From contig JAMYHL010000044.1 in NCBI GenBank assembly GCA_025531455.1, forward strand, positions 296,179 to 360,178: 64,000 nucleotides of DNA, given 5' to 3'. Below are positions 1 to 12,646 of this stretch, piece by piece (the first letter of the stretch is position 1; each line of letters starts with the position of its first letter). A model generated the notes under the pieces. That model was not told the DNA's origin. It worked only from the letters and a program-made list of their open reading frames with translations, and did no database searches. The stretch comes from Apiotrichum sp. Y4204 (lineage: Eukaryota; Basidiomycota; Tremellomycetes; Trichosporonales; Trichosporonaceae). Position numbers and translations under genes: made by a program.

Positions 1-971
1 CTCGGCTGCCCCCCGGGCCTAGCTGCCCGAGGCTCGCAAAGCCACGACGGCCATTCCAGCACAGCCTTTGCTTCTTTTGGCTTAGCAGTGTCCGTGGTCC
101 CTTTGCTGTTCCTGGAAAAGGTGGTACCACAACGCCCACATGCACACCTAGACTCCTAGCTCCTAGTCTGCGTGAGGCTCAATCAAACCTATGCATCGGA
201 TCTTTTGTCCGACCCTAGGCTTGCAGGAGCAGTACAACCAAAGTAGCGCATAGTGTACAGCCTGCAGCTCCGTGTGTCAACAGACTTCTGGCTCTAGGGA
301 TCCACAGGGGTAGATTTGCAGATCTGCAGGATTCTGTCTATATCAGCCTTAACTCACCTACTCGGACGTTTCACAACACCTACAGAGGCGAGAGTCTCGA
401 CGGCTCTAGCCGGCCGAGCCGGTGTAACCATGATCCCTGTTCGCCATGAACACCAGGCGGTGCGATTAGACGCGCTAATCCTGCCATGGTGTGTACAGCA
501 TGTTCTTGGCAGTGCGTCACAACTTTCGAGTTACAGGAAAGTCGGAGAGATCAGCATGTCGGACCGAGGCTAGCGGCTCATTTTCCTGGGTGATCAGATC
601 TGGCCAAGTGCCGCGTTCAGCAGCAGCAACAAGCTTGTTAACCTGTTAGCTTGGTAATCCCCGCTACGTATTCGGTGATGGCTAGAAGGAGAGAGTCACC
701 GCTTCCCGTTATCTGCTGCATAACGCAAATAGTGATAAGAGTCACCGGTGCCAAGTCCATCAATTACATTCGGGTCCCTCGCTTCGATCGGCAGAGGCAT
801 CAACGAACGAGTTGTCGCACTCCATGTACATCATCAAGTCGACAGCGACAATGGTCTACAGTATCCCGCCATATATTCTACAATTCTCTAACCTGCTGGC
901 CACATCCATGAACTTCACATGGACAACGATGGCACAGCCTCATTATCACCATAGTACCTATGCCATTCTCC
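1..971. other. Intergenic, no gene recognised
   Basis: I see no convincing gene here. The open frames are short, use unlike codons to the real genes nearby and show no recognisable domain. The right edge is the 3' flank of the minus-strand SUMO protease. A gene whose body lies left of the window could contribute untranslated sequence. Confidence 0.5.
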
Positions 972-3080
972 CTATCGCGGGCTCCAGAAACGTTCGCTGA
1001 GAGCGCCCGATGCGATCTCAATCACCATGAGGCGACGGAAAAACTCCATGTTGTCGCCCTTGAACTCAAAGCCGTCCGCAACCAGGTCTCTCCCACGAGC
1101 CAGAGCCTCTAATGTTTGGCACGCGAAGACTCCACAGTCAGACCCATTGTTCTGTCCCGGAGTGTTCTTCAGTCAGCGATAGCAGAACGCCTACACTCAC
1201 CGAGCTGTACTCGTCTTCCCACCCACTCAAATCAAATGAGGCACCCTTCTTCTCTTTGTGTTCTGCCTCAAGATACAAACGCAAGTTCTGGGCATCAGCG
1301 GGGCAGATTAACCAGCCAGGAACCATACCTTGAACACTGTTTTGCGGTGGCCGTTATCCGGCAAGGAGTCGAAATACTCGATACGTTTCTTCTGAAAGTC
1401 GATGACTGCACAGGTCCAGTGCATGTTACCGATGTTGATAGGGACTAGGAACTTGTCGAGAGAGAAGATGTCGACCTTCATCCGCTTAGTCCATCTCTTC
1501 AGGTTGGCCTTGGCATATCCTTGTTCGCTGAGCTTTTGATAGAAGAACGTGTTCATAGCAAGAACCTTTTCCCCCTGCTCTTTGGCACGCGCATTAATAA
1601 GCTCCATGTAGAAGTTTATAATATCGTCGTTGAGCCATTGTAATGAACGTAGTCGCCGCAGTGCTGTTGCGTTGACCTCTGCATTGCCGACAGTTGCCTT
1701 GAACTGGCTGTCCCGAAGACGCTCGTTCGCCTATTGTCAGCGGTATACAAATAAGAACCCACGATAGCGTCCTGATCGGGCGAAAGATGAGCGGGGATTC
1801 GAGGTTTCAGGCGTTTTTGCAAGAGCTTTTCGAACGCTGCGTCCTCCCGCTTAAGCTTTTCGTACAACTCGCTCTTGTCACTGGAGTCAGAAGCTGCCTT
1901 GCGTTCCACGTTGGACGAACAGATCAACAGGCTTTGGAAAGGGTCGCGGTTTGAGTCCCGTACGAGGCGGCTTGAACTGGCATTAGTGGCCTACTTTGCA
2001 ATGCAGAATATCACGCAGGCGACCGACTTACAGTCTTCTGTGGGCGAACAATGGCGTCATCCAATTGCTTGCGGTTGTCGAGGTGGAGGCCCTTGAACGC
2101 CCCAGTAATAGACTGCTTCTTCGCTGATTCGCCTGTTGAAAGACGTGGTGGGCGTCGATCACGGAGCAGCTGTTCTCGAGTTCGTTTCAAAGCCGAGAGG
2201 TTTGATGCACCACTGGCTTCGGCCTCATCAATGTATTTGGATAATAATTTCAGCTGCGACTCGGATTCCTTTCGAATGCTGGAGCGAGGACGCCGACGAG
2301 AACTTGAAGAACTGCTACTACCGGATGAAGGTGATTCGGGTCGAGCCCAATCCCGCTGGCGCTCCGGTCGAGAATACGTCACATCTGGTCTTGAGGGGCC
2401 CGGGCGAGAAAATTCAGAGTTGAATAACGGACGAGTAAGGAGTGGGTGAATGGAGGAGCCCGCCTTGAGGTCATTGAGATGCCGCTTGGCTTCACTTGTC
2501 TTGGCGCGTTGCTCGACGCGCATTCGATCTTCCTCAGGATCAAACTCAGACGCGTCATCAATGACAATAACAGAGGCATCAGAGGGGCGTGTTAAAGCGG
2601 CCAGCGACCCTCGAGGATCGCTGTCCATACCGGGAATGGGGTTACGAGCAGTGGCTCGCACAGGTTGTGCTGGATGTTAGAAGTGGTACTTGAGTTCACA
2701 CTCACCGCGTCGAAACGAGTTGTCACCGTCACGAAATGGACGCGACATGGCTGTTGACACCCACGACAATGCGTTCTGAAGTGAAGAGACAATGCCGGGT
2801 GGCGGGGGTGGTGCGGCGTTGATCCTTCTTCGCTTTGAGTAGTGTTCTGGTTCTGGCCTCGAGCGTTTCGTCGAAGCTGCAAGCATGGCAAAAGTTGACA
2901 ATGACGGAAGGTCGAGGATGGATGGCAACAAGTAAGACTTTTGTTCGTGGTGGACATCATAGACTGGCGGCGCGAGGCGCTTGGCAGCCTGGCATTCCTC
3001 AAATCGTCGCCGCGTTGCATCAGCAGTGGAGCTCTGTGCACTGCCGGGCGCAGTGGTTGCTGCAGGTCACGTGCAAACAT
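972..3080 (-). CDS. Ulp1-type SUMO protease (C48 cysteine peptidase)
   Basis: This enzyme matures SUMO and removes it from substrates. The C-terminal C48 domain can be rebuilt over several exons. The helical entry WLNDDIINFYMELI is near 1590-1645, the catalytic His in HWTCAVID near 1420, the Asp in EYFDS near 1375, and QNNGSDCGVFAC with the nucleophile Cys near 1140. The stop is at 972-974 after ERFWSPR. In-phase introns are seen at about 1985-2031, 1739-1770, 1288-1328 and 1167-1200, plus one near 2665-2705 with TCTAAC...CAG. The N-terminal half is disordered. It has a basic nuclear-signal-like stretch (KRSRPEPEHYSKRRR) and SVIVIDDASEFD, which fits a SUMO-interacting motif. The first exon's start is unresolved: the good frame is open from about 3050 but has no clear ATG, so a small upstream exon ending at a CTGCAG acceptor is likely. 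Family call is firm; whether it corresponds to yeast Ulp1 or Ulp2 is not decided. Confidence 0.88.
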
Positions 3081-3527
3081 TATTAGAGGTGTCTTTATTA
3101 CATAATCGACGATGAAATGACTTCACCGTGGAGGATGGTAATGTTGACCCAATGTACCAATTACCAGCTTACCAGATGGGTCTTTCACGTGACCTTTATT
3201 GCTTCCGCTGATCTGTGGGACTGATCCCAACTGTGCACAAGCAACTCTGGTGGCAATGGCAATCAGCCGCCTGTTGTTGTTCCACTCGCTCGCGACCCTT
3301 TTGCCCTGCCTTGCCGCTTGCACTCCCTGGACTTTGCGCGCGCGACTGCTTCATCGTCGTGCACTCTTTGCTTTCATCCACACACGACCGCTTTCACTTT
3401 ACCTCTATTTTTTCGCCGTCTACATTCCGTTTTATCGCCTTTAGTCGTTCTCCGCGCCGCGCGCCTCAATTCCATTGGTGGAATCTGTTCTTCGTCTTTG
3501 TTTCGGTTGTCAACACGCGAGTCCTGA
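3081..3527. promoter_or_regulatory. Divergent promoter region of SUMO protease and PP4R3
   Basis: This 447-base gap separates two divergently transcribed genes, so it should hold both promoters. CACGTG occurs twice (near 3067 and 3187), an E-box-like hexamer. Pyrimidine-rich tracts precede the plus-strand start. No gene is supported here. Confidence 0.45.
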
Positions 3528-6428
3528 ATGTCCAATCTCGACTCAGCCTCACCTGGGGCCGACGTTGTTGCCGATGGTGCTGGCCCTTCACCTGACCCGG
3601 GCGTCGTCGGCGAGAATGAGGATGCAGCAACGGATGGACTAGGCGGCGAAGGGGATAACATTGTGGCTGATGCCGCTGAGGCGATGGAGAATGCGGAAGC
3701 TGTCGATGGCATTGACAGAGGTGATATGATGGATGATCAAGGCATGGGGAAGCGCGTAAAGGTATGCCATTTGCCAGGCAAACTAGACTGACATCAGGTC
3801 TATGAACTTCGAGATCAGGCGTGGTTTGATCGAGGAACTGGCCGCTGCAAGGGCGTCTACGACGATCGAAACGACGCGGCAGTTCTCATTGTGGAACCGG
3901 AACGACAGGGAGAGGAACTGGAAGGTCCTGGCGGCTTTCTTCCAGCTGGCCTCCTTCTGAACACGCATATTTCTAGGGATGAAAGTTATAGCAAGCAGCA
4001 AGGTGAGCTTCGATTTGTTCGTTCGCTGATTCAGAAACCTTGATCGTATGGACAGACCGGGCGACGCAGCTGGATATCGCGTTGTCGTTCCAGGATCCAG
4101 AAGGCTGTGAAGACATCTGGCAGTTTATCTTGGAGGTTCAGAGGCATCTCCAGAACCATGGTGAGTGTTTTGGAAGTGGTTGTGCCGCTGCTGACGGACA
4201 GGGGATGAGCCCAAGATTAACTCGCTGTCGTCGCCTCTTGCGTCTCCACTACTGGGCTCGAATGACTGGCATACTCCTACTCTTGCTACTATCAAGTACG
4301 TTTCCATTGGCACCGCAATTCTGACTTTCACAGGGAGCAAGAGCTTTATCTGCGAATGCAGGCAAAGTCGGCTGCCGGTCGCGAGCGCGCTGTAGAACAC
4401 ATCATCGGCGAGGTGCGTGTCAACCGAGTTGCCCATCTAATTGCAGGATTATGTCAAGCAACTGATTGGGATTCTTCATCAGGCTGAGGACCTGGAGAGC
4501 ATCAACGATCTGCACTCGCTGTGCCAACTGATGCAAACAATCCGTTAGTTGATGTGAGAGTTTGGCTGACCTCAGTAATGTTCAACGACAACGGCATCTT
4601 TGAATATATTCTCCAGGACGATATCTTTATCGGAGTCCTTGGCATGCTGGAATGTGAGCGACTGCCTCCTGTGGCCGCTAATGTCAGACGATCCAGAGTT
4701 CCCCACTCTCAAGGCGTCCTATCGCTCATTTTTCCGCCAGTTCTCCAAGTATCGGGAGGTTGTGGAAATCAAGGATGAGACGATCCGGAACAAGATTCAC
4801 CAAACTTCGCGTCTGATGTACCTAAAGGATGTCGTTTTGGCGCGAATGCTTGATGATCCGACATTCAACATCCTCAATAGCTTTGTCTTCTTCAATCAGG
4901 TCGACATTACATCCTACATCCAATCGGATGAGGCCCTCCTTCAGGAGCTGTTTGTCGACTTCCGTCCTGACGCAGAGGAAACTCCTCGCAAGCGCGATCT
5001 CGTCCTTTTCCTGCATCAGCTGATGGTCATGGGCAAGGGGGTTCAGATTCAGAATCGGTTACAGCTGTATCGAAGCCTTCTCGATCGCGGTCTGCTGTGG
5101 GTGTGTGAATGGGCTTTCCGACAGCCTGAAGCTGTCGTACTTCATGCCAGTGCGGAGATTCTTACGCTCGCTGTGGAACATGACGCGAATGCTGTCCGTG
5201 CTCACGTCCTCCGCCAGGATGAAGGTGTGCGGCCCACTCTTCTCTCGGTCATGATCAACCTACTCCAGTCCACCCACGACCAGGGTCTGGTGCAGCAACT
5301 TATTGAGGCGTTGAAAACGCTCCTGGAGCCGAGTGCCGACACCGAGTTGGGCCGCAAGGACGGTGTAGTGGACACGTTCACTCAACACTTCTATGACACA
5401 TACGCCACTCCGCTGCTTTCGCCGTTATCCCAAGTCCCAGAACTTCGGAACGCAAATGGCAAGTCTCCATCCTCATCTCGACCATTACTGACCACAGACG
5501 CCGTCAGTCTACCGGCAGAACACGCATCGCTCCTCAATGTCCTGGTGGACATCTTGTCCTACTGTCTGATGATTCACGGGCATCGCGCTCAATACTATAT
5601 CCTTTCCAACCCTTTGGTTCAACGGGTATGCTCTCTCATGTACGCACGAGAGAAGACTTTGCGTCATTGTGAGTGTTCTGCGATACATTTGAGCTCTTGA
5701 GATAAAAACATTTTGGTCAGTCTCACTTACGCCAGCCGCGCTGCGCTTCATCAAAGCATGTCTCCGTACGAACAACCATTTTGTCCATCGCAACTTTACA
5801 AAGAACCGCGTGACCGAGGCCATCCTTGACCTCGTGGAGCGGGAAACTGATCGCGATACTATGCTAAGTTCGGCATGTCTCGACACTCTGGAGATGATTC
5901 GCAAGGTGGGTGACTGACTTGGCCCTACTCTAACCGCAGGATAATATGAAGGGTATCATTGTTGATATTTTCGAGAAGCATGAACCAACAATGGTTCGTT
6001 TGGCGGAGCGGCCATATGTGCGGCCCTACATTCTCGCACTTCGAGTACGCTGGGACCAGTACCGCGAGCCTCCACCGCCACCGCAGGCGACTGAGAGCAA
6101 TCAGACCGTGTCTGCGGCAGAAGAGGAGGAGGCGTGGTTCAACTCAGATGAACCAGTGCGCAAACGAACCAAACCCCCAGCACAGGGTCTTCTGGACGAA
6201 TATGATGACGCTTCCGACAGCGAAGACTCGCCAGATGAGGCTCTTGCTGAAGAGCTCACTGATGTGGAGCTAAAAGTGCGGGCCAAGCGGGAACGCGAGG
6301 AAGAAGAAGAAGAAGGGGCGTTGGCTGGTCTCGTAGGAAAGCCGAGACGGGAGGAACCAGCGGAGGATCCCCCAAAAGACAAGAAGATACGACTGAGTTT
6401 GAGCGCATTGAGCAAGAAGCTGAAGTAG
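3528..6428 (+). CDS. PSY2: Protein phosphatase 4 regulatory subunit 3 (SMEK/Psy2 family)
   Basis: This is the substrate-selecting subunit of the PP4 phosphatase, acting mainly in the nucleus in DNA-damage recovery. After an acidic leader, the EVH1-like domain is split over early exons (VYELRDQAWFDRGTG, then TLIVWTDRATQLDIALSFQD, then CEDIWQFILEVQRHLQNH). The SMEK/armadillo region follows (MFNDNGIFEYILQDDIFIGV, then DDPEFPTLKASYRSFFRQF, then VDITSYIQSDEALLQELF). The C-terminus is acidic with a basic end (RKRTKPP ... DKKIRLSLSALSKKLK). About eight short introns restore the frame, for example 3763-3797 (ends CATCAG), one near 3998-4034, and one near 4650-4684. The start at 3528 gives a 79-residue acidic leader before the EVH1 domain. 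A 366-residue open frame beginning at 4600 is only the inner part plus an out-of-frame beginning. Confidence 0.93.
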
Positions 6429-6920
6429 GTTATTGCAGTATCACAGTAGTATCTAGATGGCATGTACTGTAGGTGATGAATAGCAGCTGTAACTCAATGG
6501 TCTGATTGTCAAAGTGATCGAGCCTGCACCTCTGAGAGGCACGAGGGATGAACGTGAAGAAGGTGAAACAGGTCGGGCTTGCTATCGTCATCCCTTTCAC
6601 TTTGATTCTTCAAGCTCAATGACGGGATGTGGTCTGTGTGGAAGGTCGACGTTGACGTGAATAGTTCAAGGTGTTGCACAGATGGCGCCATCTGGAGAAA
6701 TCCACGCGTAACGTCACTAGCGTACGGCTATACACCCTTCTTGATAGGCGGCTTGTCATGATAAAGTAGATTCGTCAGTCACAAATGCTTGGAACTTGGC
6801 AGCTATGACACGTCCATATGGCGCGCATGGTAGTATATCACACGTGGTACAACTCTGCATCAACTAACCAACAGCAAAAACCAAACTAGCGACAAGAACC
6901 TTTTTGAACACCTACTGCAC
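6429..6920. other. Convergent intergenic region
   Basis: These 492 bases lie between two converging genes and should hold both 3' untranslated regions and poly(A) sites. I see no gene. Confidence 0.6.
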
Positions 6921-8245
6921 CTAGTGCGTGCCGTTGGTAACCTTGGCCTTGGTGGAGGGGTCGGACGTGAAGCGGAGGTAGGGCTGCGGGAGTTAGTACA
7001 AGTCGCGCCTTCCGCGACGACGAGAGAACTCACGTAGACAACATCGACATCGTCGCCGAAGAGCTTCTGCACCTCCTCACCCTGCACGCTCGGGTGGACG
7101 ATGACGCGCGAGCGCGCCGGGTCGCTGGTCTGCGCAGCGGGCTCCCAGTTAGCCGGCGTTGTGATCTTGTACTTGTCGCCGAGCTGGAGCGCGTCGATAA
7201 CGCGCAGGATCTCGGCAAAGTTCCGTCCCACCGCCGCCGGGTAGGTCAGCGTCAGGCGGATCTTCTGCTGCGGGTCGACTGCGGAGTTAGAATTAGAATC
7301 AAGTTCGCACATACTGATGAAGACGGAGCGGACGGTAAAGGGGATACCCTTGGCATCGACGTTGGTCGCGTCCTGGTGGTCGAGCATGCCGTACAGCGTC
7401 GACACCTTGCGGCTCTTGTCCGCGACGATCGGGAAGTCGACGTGCGCGGCGCCCTTGGAGAACTCGTCAATGTCCTTGATCCAACCGTGGTGCGAGTCCA
7501 CATCGTTGGCCGAGAGGCCGATGACCTGCGGTGAGTGGTAGATCAGATAAGGGATGAGACATCCCTCGTCGTCATATTCCTCAGGAAATGGGACGGAGCT
7601 GAAACCCGAGTTGCAAAATGGGGTCGACAGGCACCATGAATATGGCGCTTGTCCCTGGGCGCTGCTAATGCTCACCTTGACGCCGCGCTTGGCAAACTCC
7701 TCGGCCGAAAGCGAGACCGCCGAAAGCTCGGTCGTGCACACAGGGGCTGCAAAGTGTTAGCAAGGTTTCGTGGTCAATGAGCGCCGAGGGTTCAACCATC
7801 ACCGAAGCTGACGCCGAGCATCACGCCGAGTCCCGTCGAAGCACGGGAACTCTGGAGCTCATACATAGACCATGCACAGACGCATGGCCTCCTGCATAGC
7901 GCCCCAGGCGTTTGGCGAAACGAAAGGGAGAGTGGCGTGTGGCACAATGTCCTCCATCACATCTCCGATCAGTTCTCCATCATCTTTCGATGGACTTTGC
8001 TCTTTTTTTGCCCGGATATGTTCTCCCATCCGGACGATCAGTGACAAATTTGGCTGATACGTCCTGTAATCGTCTGGGTGGCTAAACAGGATAGCCCAGG
8101 AGCCGTTAATGTAGTCGTGGAAGCGAATGGGACCCTTTGAGGTGTCGGCCTGGGGTGAGTGGGTGTCCAGAAGGGTCAGGGCGCTTTTGGGCGCCGCGCA
8201 ACGCACCTCAAAGTCGGGGGCAGTGTCGCCGAGACGGAGGGACAT
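6921..8245 (-). CDS. 1-Cys peroxiredoxin (Prx6 type), splice anomaly at catalytic exon
   Basis: It reduces peroxides through a single peroxidatic cysteine. Recognisable blocks in order are MSLRLGDTAPDFE, then ADTSKGPIRFHDYI, then SWAILFSHPDDY, then PVCTTELSAVSLSAEEFAKRG with the catalytic Cys, then VIGLSANDVDSHHGWIKDI, FPIVADKSRKVSTLYGMLD, the IDPQQKIRLTLTYPA block, and YLRFTSDPSTKAKVTNGTH at the stop (6921-6923). Most introns are 30-150 nt and keep phase. The one before PVCTTE is different: it spans about 314 nt (7747-8060), and its only nearby GT donor leaves the join one base out of frame. The frame before it stays open for 66 more codons. Either a non-canonical donor, a micro-exon, a sequence error or a damaged gene explains this. 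A TATA-like TATAAG lies at 8339-8344 on this strand. Confidence 0.85.
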
Positions 8246-9589
8246 GTTGGCAGGCTGGGGATGGGCTGTGAGAGGGTGAAGATGTAAGTGAAGAGTGCGA
8301 AGAGTGCGGAGAGAGAAAGAGCTGCGGCGAGTGGCGTTCTTATATTGTCCATATGGGCTGCGTCGTCTCATTGTCTTCTTTAGCTCGCACATTCCGACGG
8401 CTGGTGCTTCCGCGCTACCAAGCGCACCAAGCTGTGCAGCAGATCGCACGTCGCTTGCTCTTGTCTTGTCGCTTCTGGCGTCATTCAGCGTTGGCTGCAG
8501 CAAAGTGATTGTGATGGATGTGATTGTTGTTGTGGTTATCAATCATGGCTTGTTCTTGGCTCGCAAGGCGTCATCTCTGTCCCTCGTCATGGCGTGATCG
8601 CTTTTTCGGCTTTTGCTATTCCGGGGACCCCAGCCGGCATGCCGTATTGTCTAATTAAATGACGTGTATCTTTGAAAAGCCCTTTTCCCTTATCAGGAAT
8701 GCATCCACCAGTCCGTCCAACCTGTTCCGACTATCGCAAGCTCGCGAGCTCCGAGGTCCGACATTCTCATCCGCGTTCTCTTCGGGTGCCAAGAATCGTC
8801 GCTCAACTCCGCCGTGGTCGCCAGGGATCAAGCACGATGTACCCTATGCATGTTCGTCAGCGGACAAGGTGGTCCGGGTCTTGGGCGCTGAGGTGCTCAG
8901 GCCATATTCCGCTGCACGTGTTCCGCACGCGCCGGAGTGGAGGTGAACGAAGCGTACCGCAGTGCCAAGGTCAACTACTGTCTGCTGCGCGGCCGACTCC
9001 GGCACGACCAGGGCCAGGTACAACTTACTCACTCATTCTGGACAGAACACTCGGAGCGTGATTTGTTGTGGCGCGCATGCAAGATTTTTTTTCTGCTTTT
9101 TATTCTCCGTCAATCTGTCCATCATCGTCACCGTCACCGTCACCGTCGCTGTGCGTGCCGCATTCCGTTTATATCGCCCAACAACTCCACTGTGCCTGCT
9201 GCATCGGGTAGTCGCGATAGCTAGATAACCGTTGCCAGGCAGCTAAAGGACGCTAAAGTGTCGTCCATGTAGAAAACAGCCAGAATCCCGATCACGATCA
9301 GAAAGAGCACTCGAGAGTCGCGACTTGACCCGCCTCCGCCGCCTCCTTCAGAATCTGTTCCTTCCGAGGCTCGTGCTCGTCCCCCCACGACTCCTCATCC
9401 CTGCCGACATCCCATCGCCCATCCTCGATCCTCGATCACCGCATCCCGCGTCGTGCACGCATCCCCGCGTGTGGCGACACTCACAACACTTTCAAGCTCC
9501 TTAATCGTACGCCCGTCATCCCATCTGCTAGTTCTGAACCCCTCCAGATACCCAGCTTAGACCCGCTAGACTACACCGCGTAGTGCGGG
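8246..9589. promoter_or_regulatory. Divergent intergenic region, peroxiredoxin and CCCH gene promoters
   Basis: This 1.34-kb gap separates two divergently transcribed genes. A TATA-like element for the peroxiredoxin is at 8339-8344 (minus). A short tandem GTCACC array is near 9126-9145 and a TTTATATC element near 9168. Open frames here look non-coding. Confidence 0.45.
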
Positions 9590-12003
9590 ATGGAAACGCG
9601 CGGAACCCACTCGCAGTCGCCCCAGCCGTCGCCGCACGGCGCGATCGGCGAGTTTCCAAGCGGCATCTCCGCCTCCGCCGCGACAGTCAGTGCCGTTGCG
9701 CCTGGTCACACGCGCTCGTCGTCCTTTGCCACGCGCCCGCGCACCCCGCAAATAAACCCCCCAATCAGCACGACTCCCAACGCCCCTCCTGCATCTGGTG
9801 ACGGCGACGAGCTCGACCTAAACGCACTCATGGCTCACGGACAGCGCCAGCTTGAGATGGACACGCGCAGCCGCTTTGGCCGATTTTCGGCTGCAGCGGC
9901 CCGCTCCGACTCGCCCAGCCGGTGGGACAGCGAGTGGCATGGTGGCGCGCGCACCGCTCCCTCTCGCGACCACAGCATGCACCGCCAACCGAGCACCACG
10001 TCTCTCAACGGCGGCAGCATCACCCCCGTACCCACCGGCACAACCACCAACCTCTCCTCATTTCTCGACTCTAGTTTCCCCTCGCCCATTGGTACTGGCA
10101 TGGGAGGCACGGTCGGCGGTGTAAACAGCGTGGGCTCAGGCGTGAACGTGCCGGGTGTCGGAAGAGCTCGACAGGGATTCAACGCGGCGCCAGCTGGCGC
10201 CCCATCCTCCACGAACAATACTGGGTCTGATCCGTCTGCAGCCGCGACTCACCACCTGAACGCGCTCAACACTCTGCTCAACCCGCTCATTGCGCAGAAC
10301 GACGAGGTCATCCGACTCCGCGCCGAGGTTGAGCTCTGGCGTGGCGAGTGGCAGCGCTGTGATCGCGAGCGTCGCCGCCTCGAGGGCGTGCTGAGCGTTA
10401 AGAACAGTGAGCCGATCAACGGCCCCGCCTTCTCGGTCGTCCTCCTTGATGGCGACGGCTTAATTGTGAGTCAATGGCGAGGGGGAAACTCGAACAGCAA
10501 CAGCAAACACGAACTAACATCAGTTCCAAGACGAATTCCTACGTGAGGGCTTTGCTGGTGGACAGCGCGCCGCCAGGGCTCTAGTCTCTGCGCTCCCCAA
10601 TCTCACCGCCACGGACCTCGCATCCAGCCCCTCGCCCAACGGCGTCCATCAGGATGACAAGGACAAGCCAAAGCGCGACCTTGGAACTGTCATCATCCAG
10701 GTTTTTGTTAACAAGCACGGGCTCGGGCACGTTCTTCTCAAGGTAGGCGAAGAGATTTATCAATGCTGATCCCAGGCCGGCTCCGTCCCCTCGTGGACTG
10801 TGTATGATGGGTTCTGGCAGGGCTTTACCTCCGCCCACGACCTCTTCAGTGGTGCGTATCTGACACGTCTGAAGAATTTATCTAACAGCAGTTGTCGATG
10901 CTGGACACGGCAAGGAAGCCACGGACCATAAGATCCGGGAGCACCTGAAACTATACTCCGCGCACCGCCAGTGCGGCACAATCTTCCTCGGCGCGTCGCA
11001 CGACAACTCGTACGCCAACGTCCTCTCCTCGCTGGAGACTACCTCGGGCCTTTCCAAGCTTGTCCTCCTCAAGGGCTACGCGGACGTTGCGCACGGCCTC
11101 AAGCAATATGCCGGCCGTTTCGTCACGATCCCCGATCTCTTCCGCACTTCGCGCATTGTCGTCGGTGCCAGCGCCACCGCCAACGCCAACGCCAACACCA
11201 ACACCAGCAGTGCCAGTGCCAATGCACTTGCTGCGCCTGCCGCACCCGCCGCCACGGCACCTGTCCCCAACGGCACCACCCCAAAGTCGCCGACCACAAA
11301 GCGCCGCCCGCCCGTCCTCAATATGAAGAAGGAGGAGAGCGACGACGCGAGCGACACCGAGACCTCGACCGAGTCGTCCCCGGATCTGACCGAAGAAGTC
11401 GAGGTGATCCAATGGGACGACCTCGTGGAGCAGCCCCGCCGTGCCCGTCCTCGCCCCGCCCGCGGCTCCCGCTCCGGCCCCACCGCCGGCGATGAAGACG
11501 ACGCCGACGAGAGCAAGAAGAAGGCCGGTAGCGGGAAAAAGTACAAGCCCGCCGCACGCGCGGCTAGCGTGCCAACCGTGCGCAACCTCAAACCCCGCCC
11601 ATGCCACACGTGAGTGCCAAGCGCTTTCTCCTCCCTCACATACTGACAACCAGGTTCTACCTCTCACCCTGGGGCTGTAAGAACGGCGACGGGTGCGAGT
11701 ACGCCCACAACTACAAGCTTAACGAGGAGCAGACCGAGGAGCTCGCGCGTCTCGCCAAGGAGATTATCTGCCCCTATGTCCGAAGCAAGCGCTGCCACTT
11801 TAGCGAGGACGAGTGTGTTTATGGGTGAGTTTATCGGGTCTCGGAGTAAGGGCAGTACTAACAACAGACACCGCTGTCCGCGTGGCGAGCGGTGCACGTT
11901 CGGCGACACGTGCCGGTTCAAGGACCTGCCGAATGGACATGGCGAGGAGACGGCTGCGGCCGCAGCTGCGTCCAAGGCGGCGGCATCGGCGACGAGCGCT
12001 TGA
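9590..12003 (+). CDS. CCCH zinc-finger protein with conserved fungal central domain
   Basis: Probably an RNA-binding regulator; no precise role can be given. The N-terminal ~210 residues are Ser/Pro/Gly-rich and disordered. A short coiled-coil-like stretch (NDEVIRLRAEVELWRGEWQ) follows. The globular central domain then runs over several exons: FSVVLLDGDGLIFQDEFL, GTVIIQVFVNKHGLGHVLL, SWTVYDGFWQGFTSAHDLF, VVDAGHGKEATDHKIREHL, CGTIFLGASHDNSYANVLSS. This looks like the domain that precedes CCCH fingers in many fungal proteins. An Ala/Asn repeat lies near 11165-11225. The C-terminal fingers have spacing C-x9-C-x5-C-x3-H, C-x7-C-x6-C-x3-H, and a third Cys-rich unit (CPRGERCTFGDTC). Introns near 10467-10526, 10743-10775, 10853-10890 and one inside the first finger (after CHT) all keep the frame. 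The start at 9590 is the first in-frame ATG. Confidence 0.82.
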
Positions 12004-12614
12004 TGCCGACTTCCTTCATCTTGCCACACGCCCCCTTAGCACCAGAAACAGAAACGAAACGTTAATCACATCCAACCCCATATCACAAACATCCACCACC
12101 ATCACCATGATCACCATATCGCACATACATAACTATCCGAACCGAATCGTAGCCCCCGTCCCGACGGCGCACTAGGCCGGCCAAGAGGCGGGGGACTCAC
12201 ACGCCCACTATGGGCCTGTGTATATAAGTCGTTATGTCCGTATGCACCTATCAGGCGAGCCGTGGAGGAGAGCCATCGCATCGGTGTGACAGCAAAAGCA
12301 AGGTCAATAATAAGAACTGTTAACTGTTTTCAACATGTTGCCTCCCAAAATACCTGACTGATGATGATGGTGCCCGAATTAACATCAGTGTGAGGTTAAC
12401 CTACGCTGAACCCTCGTATATCCATTCTCTGCAATGGGTCCAACTCTGGTTGTTACTCATTCGGATGAAGGAGGGCTGGGCTCGTCTCAGCTGCTGGTTG
12501 TTGTGTTCTTTCTTGCCTTATATTTATTTATTTATTTTTTATTTTCTGTTGGGTTTTTTTTCCTTTGGGAGGATGGCGAGCAGAAAACAAAGCAGAAAGT
12601 GAAAGGAAAAAGAG

Positions 12615-12644
<30 letters not shown>
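12615..12644. repeat. Homopolymer A tract (30 nt)
   Basis: Thirty consecutive A residues follow a purine-rich stretch in the 3' flank of the CCCH gene. The length may vary between reads or strains. Confidence 0.9.
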
Positions 12645-12646
<2 letters not shown>

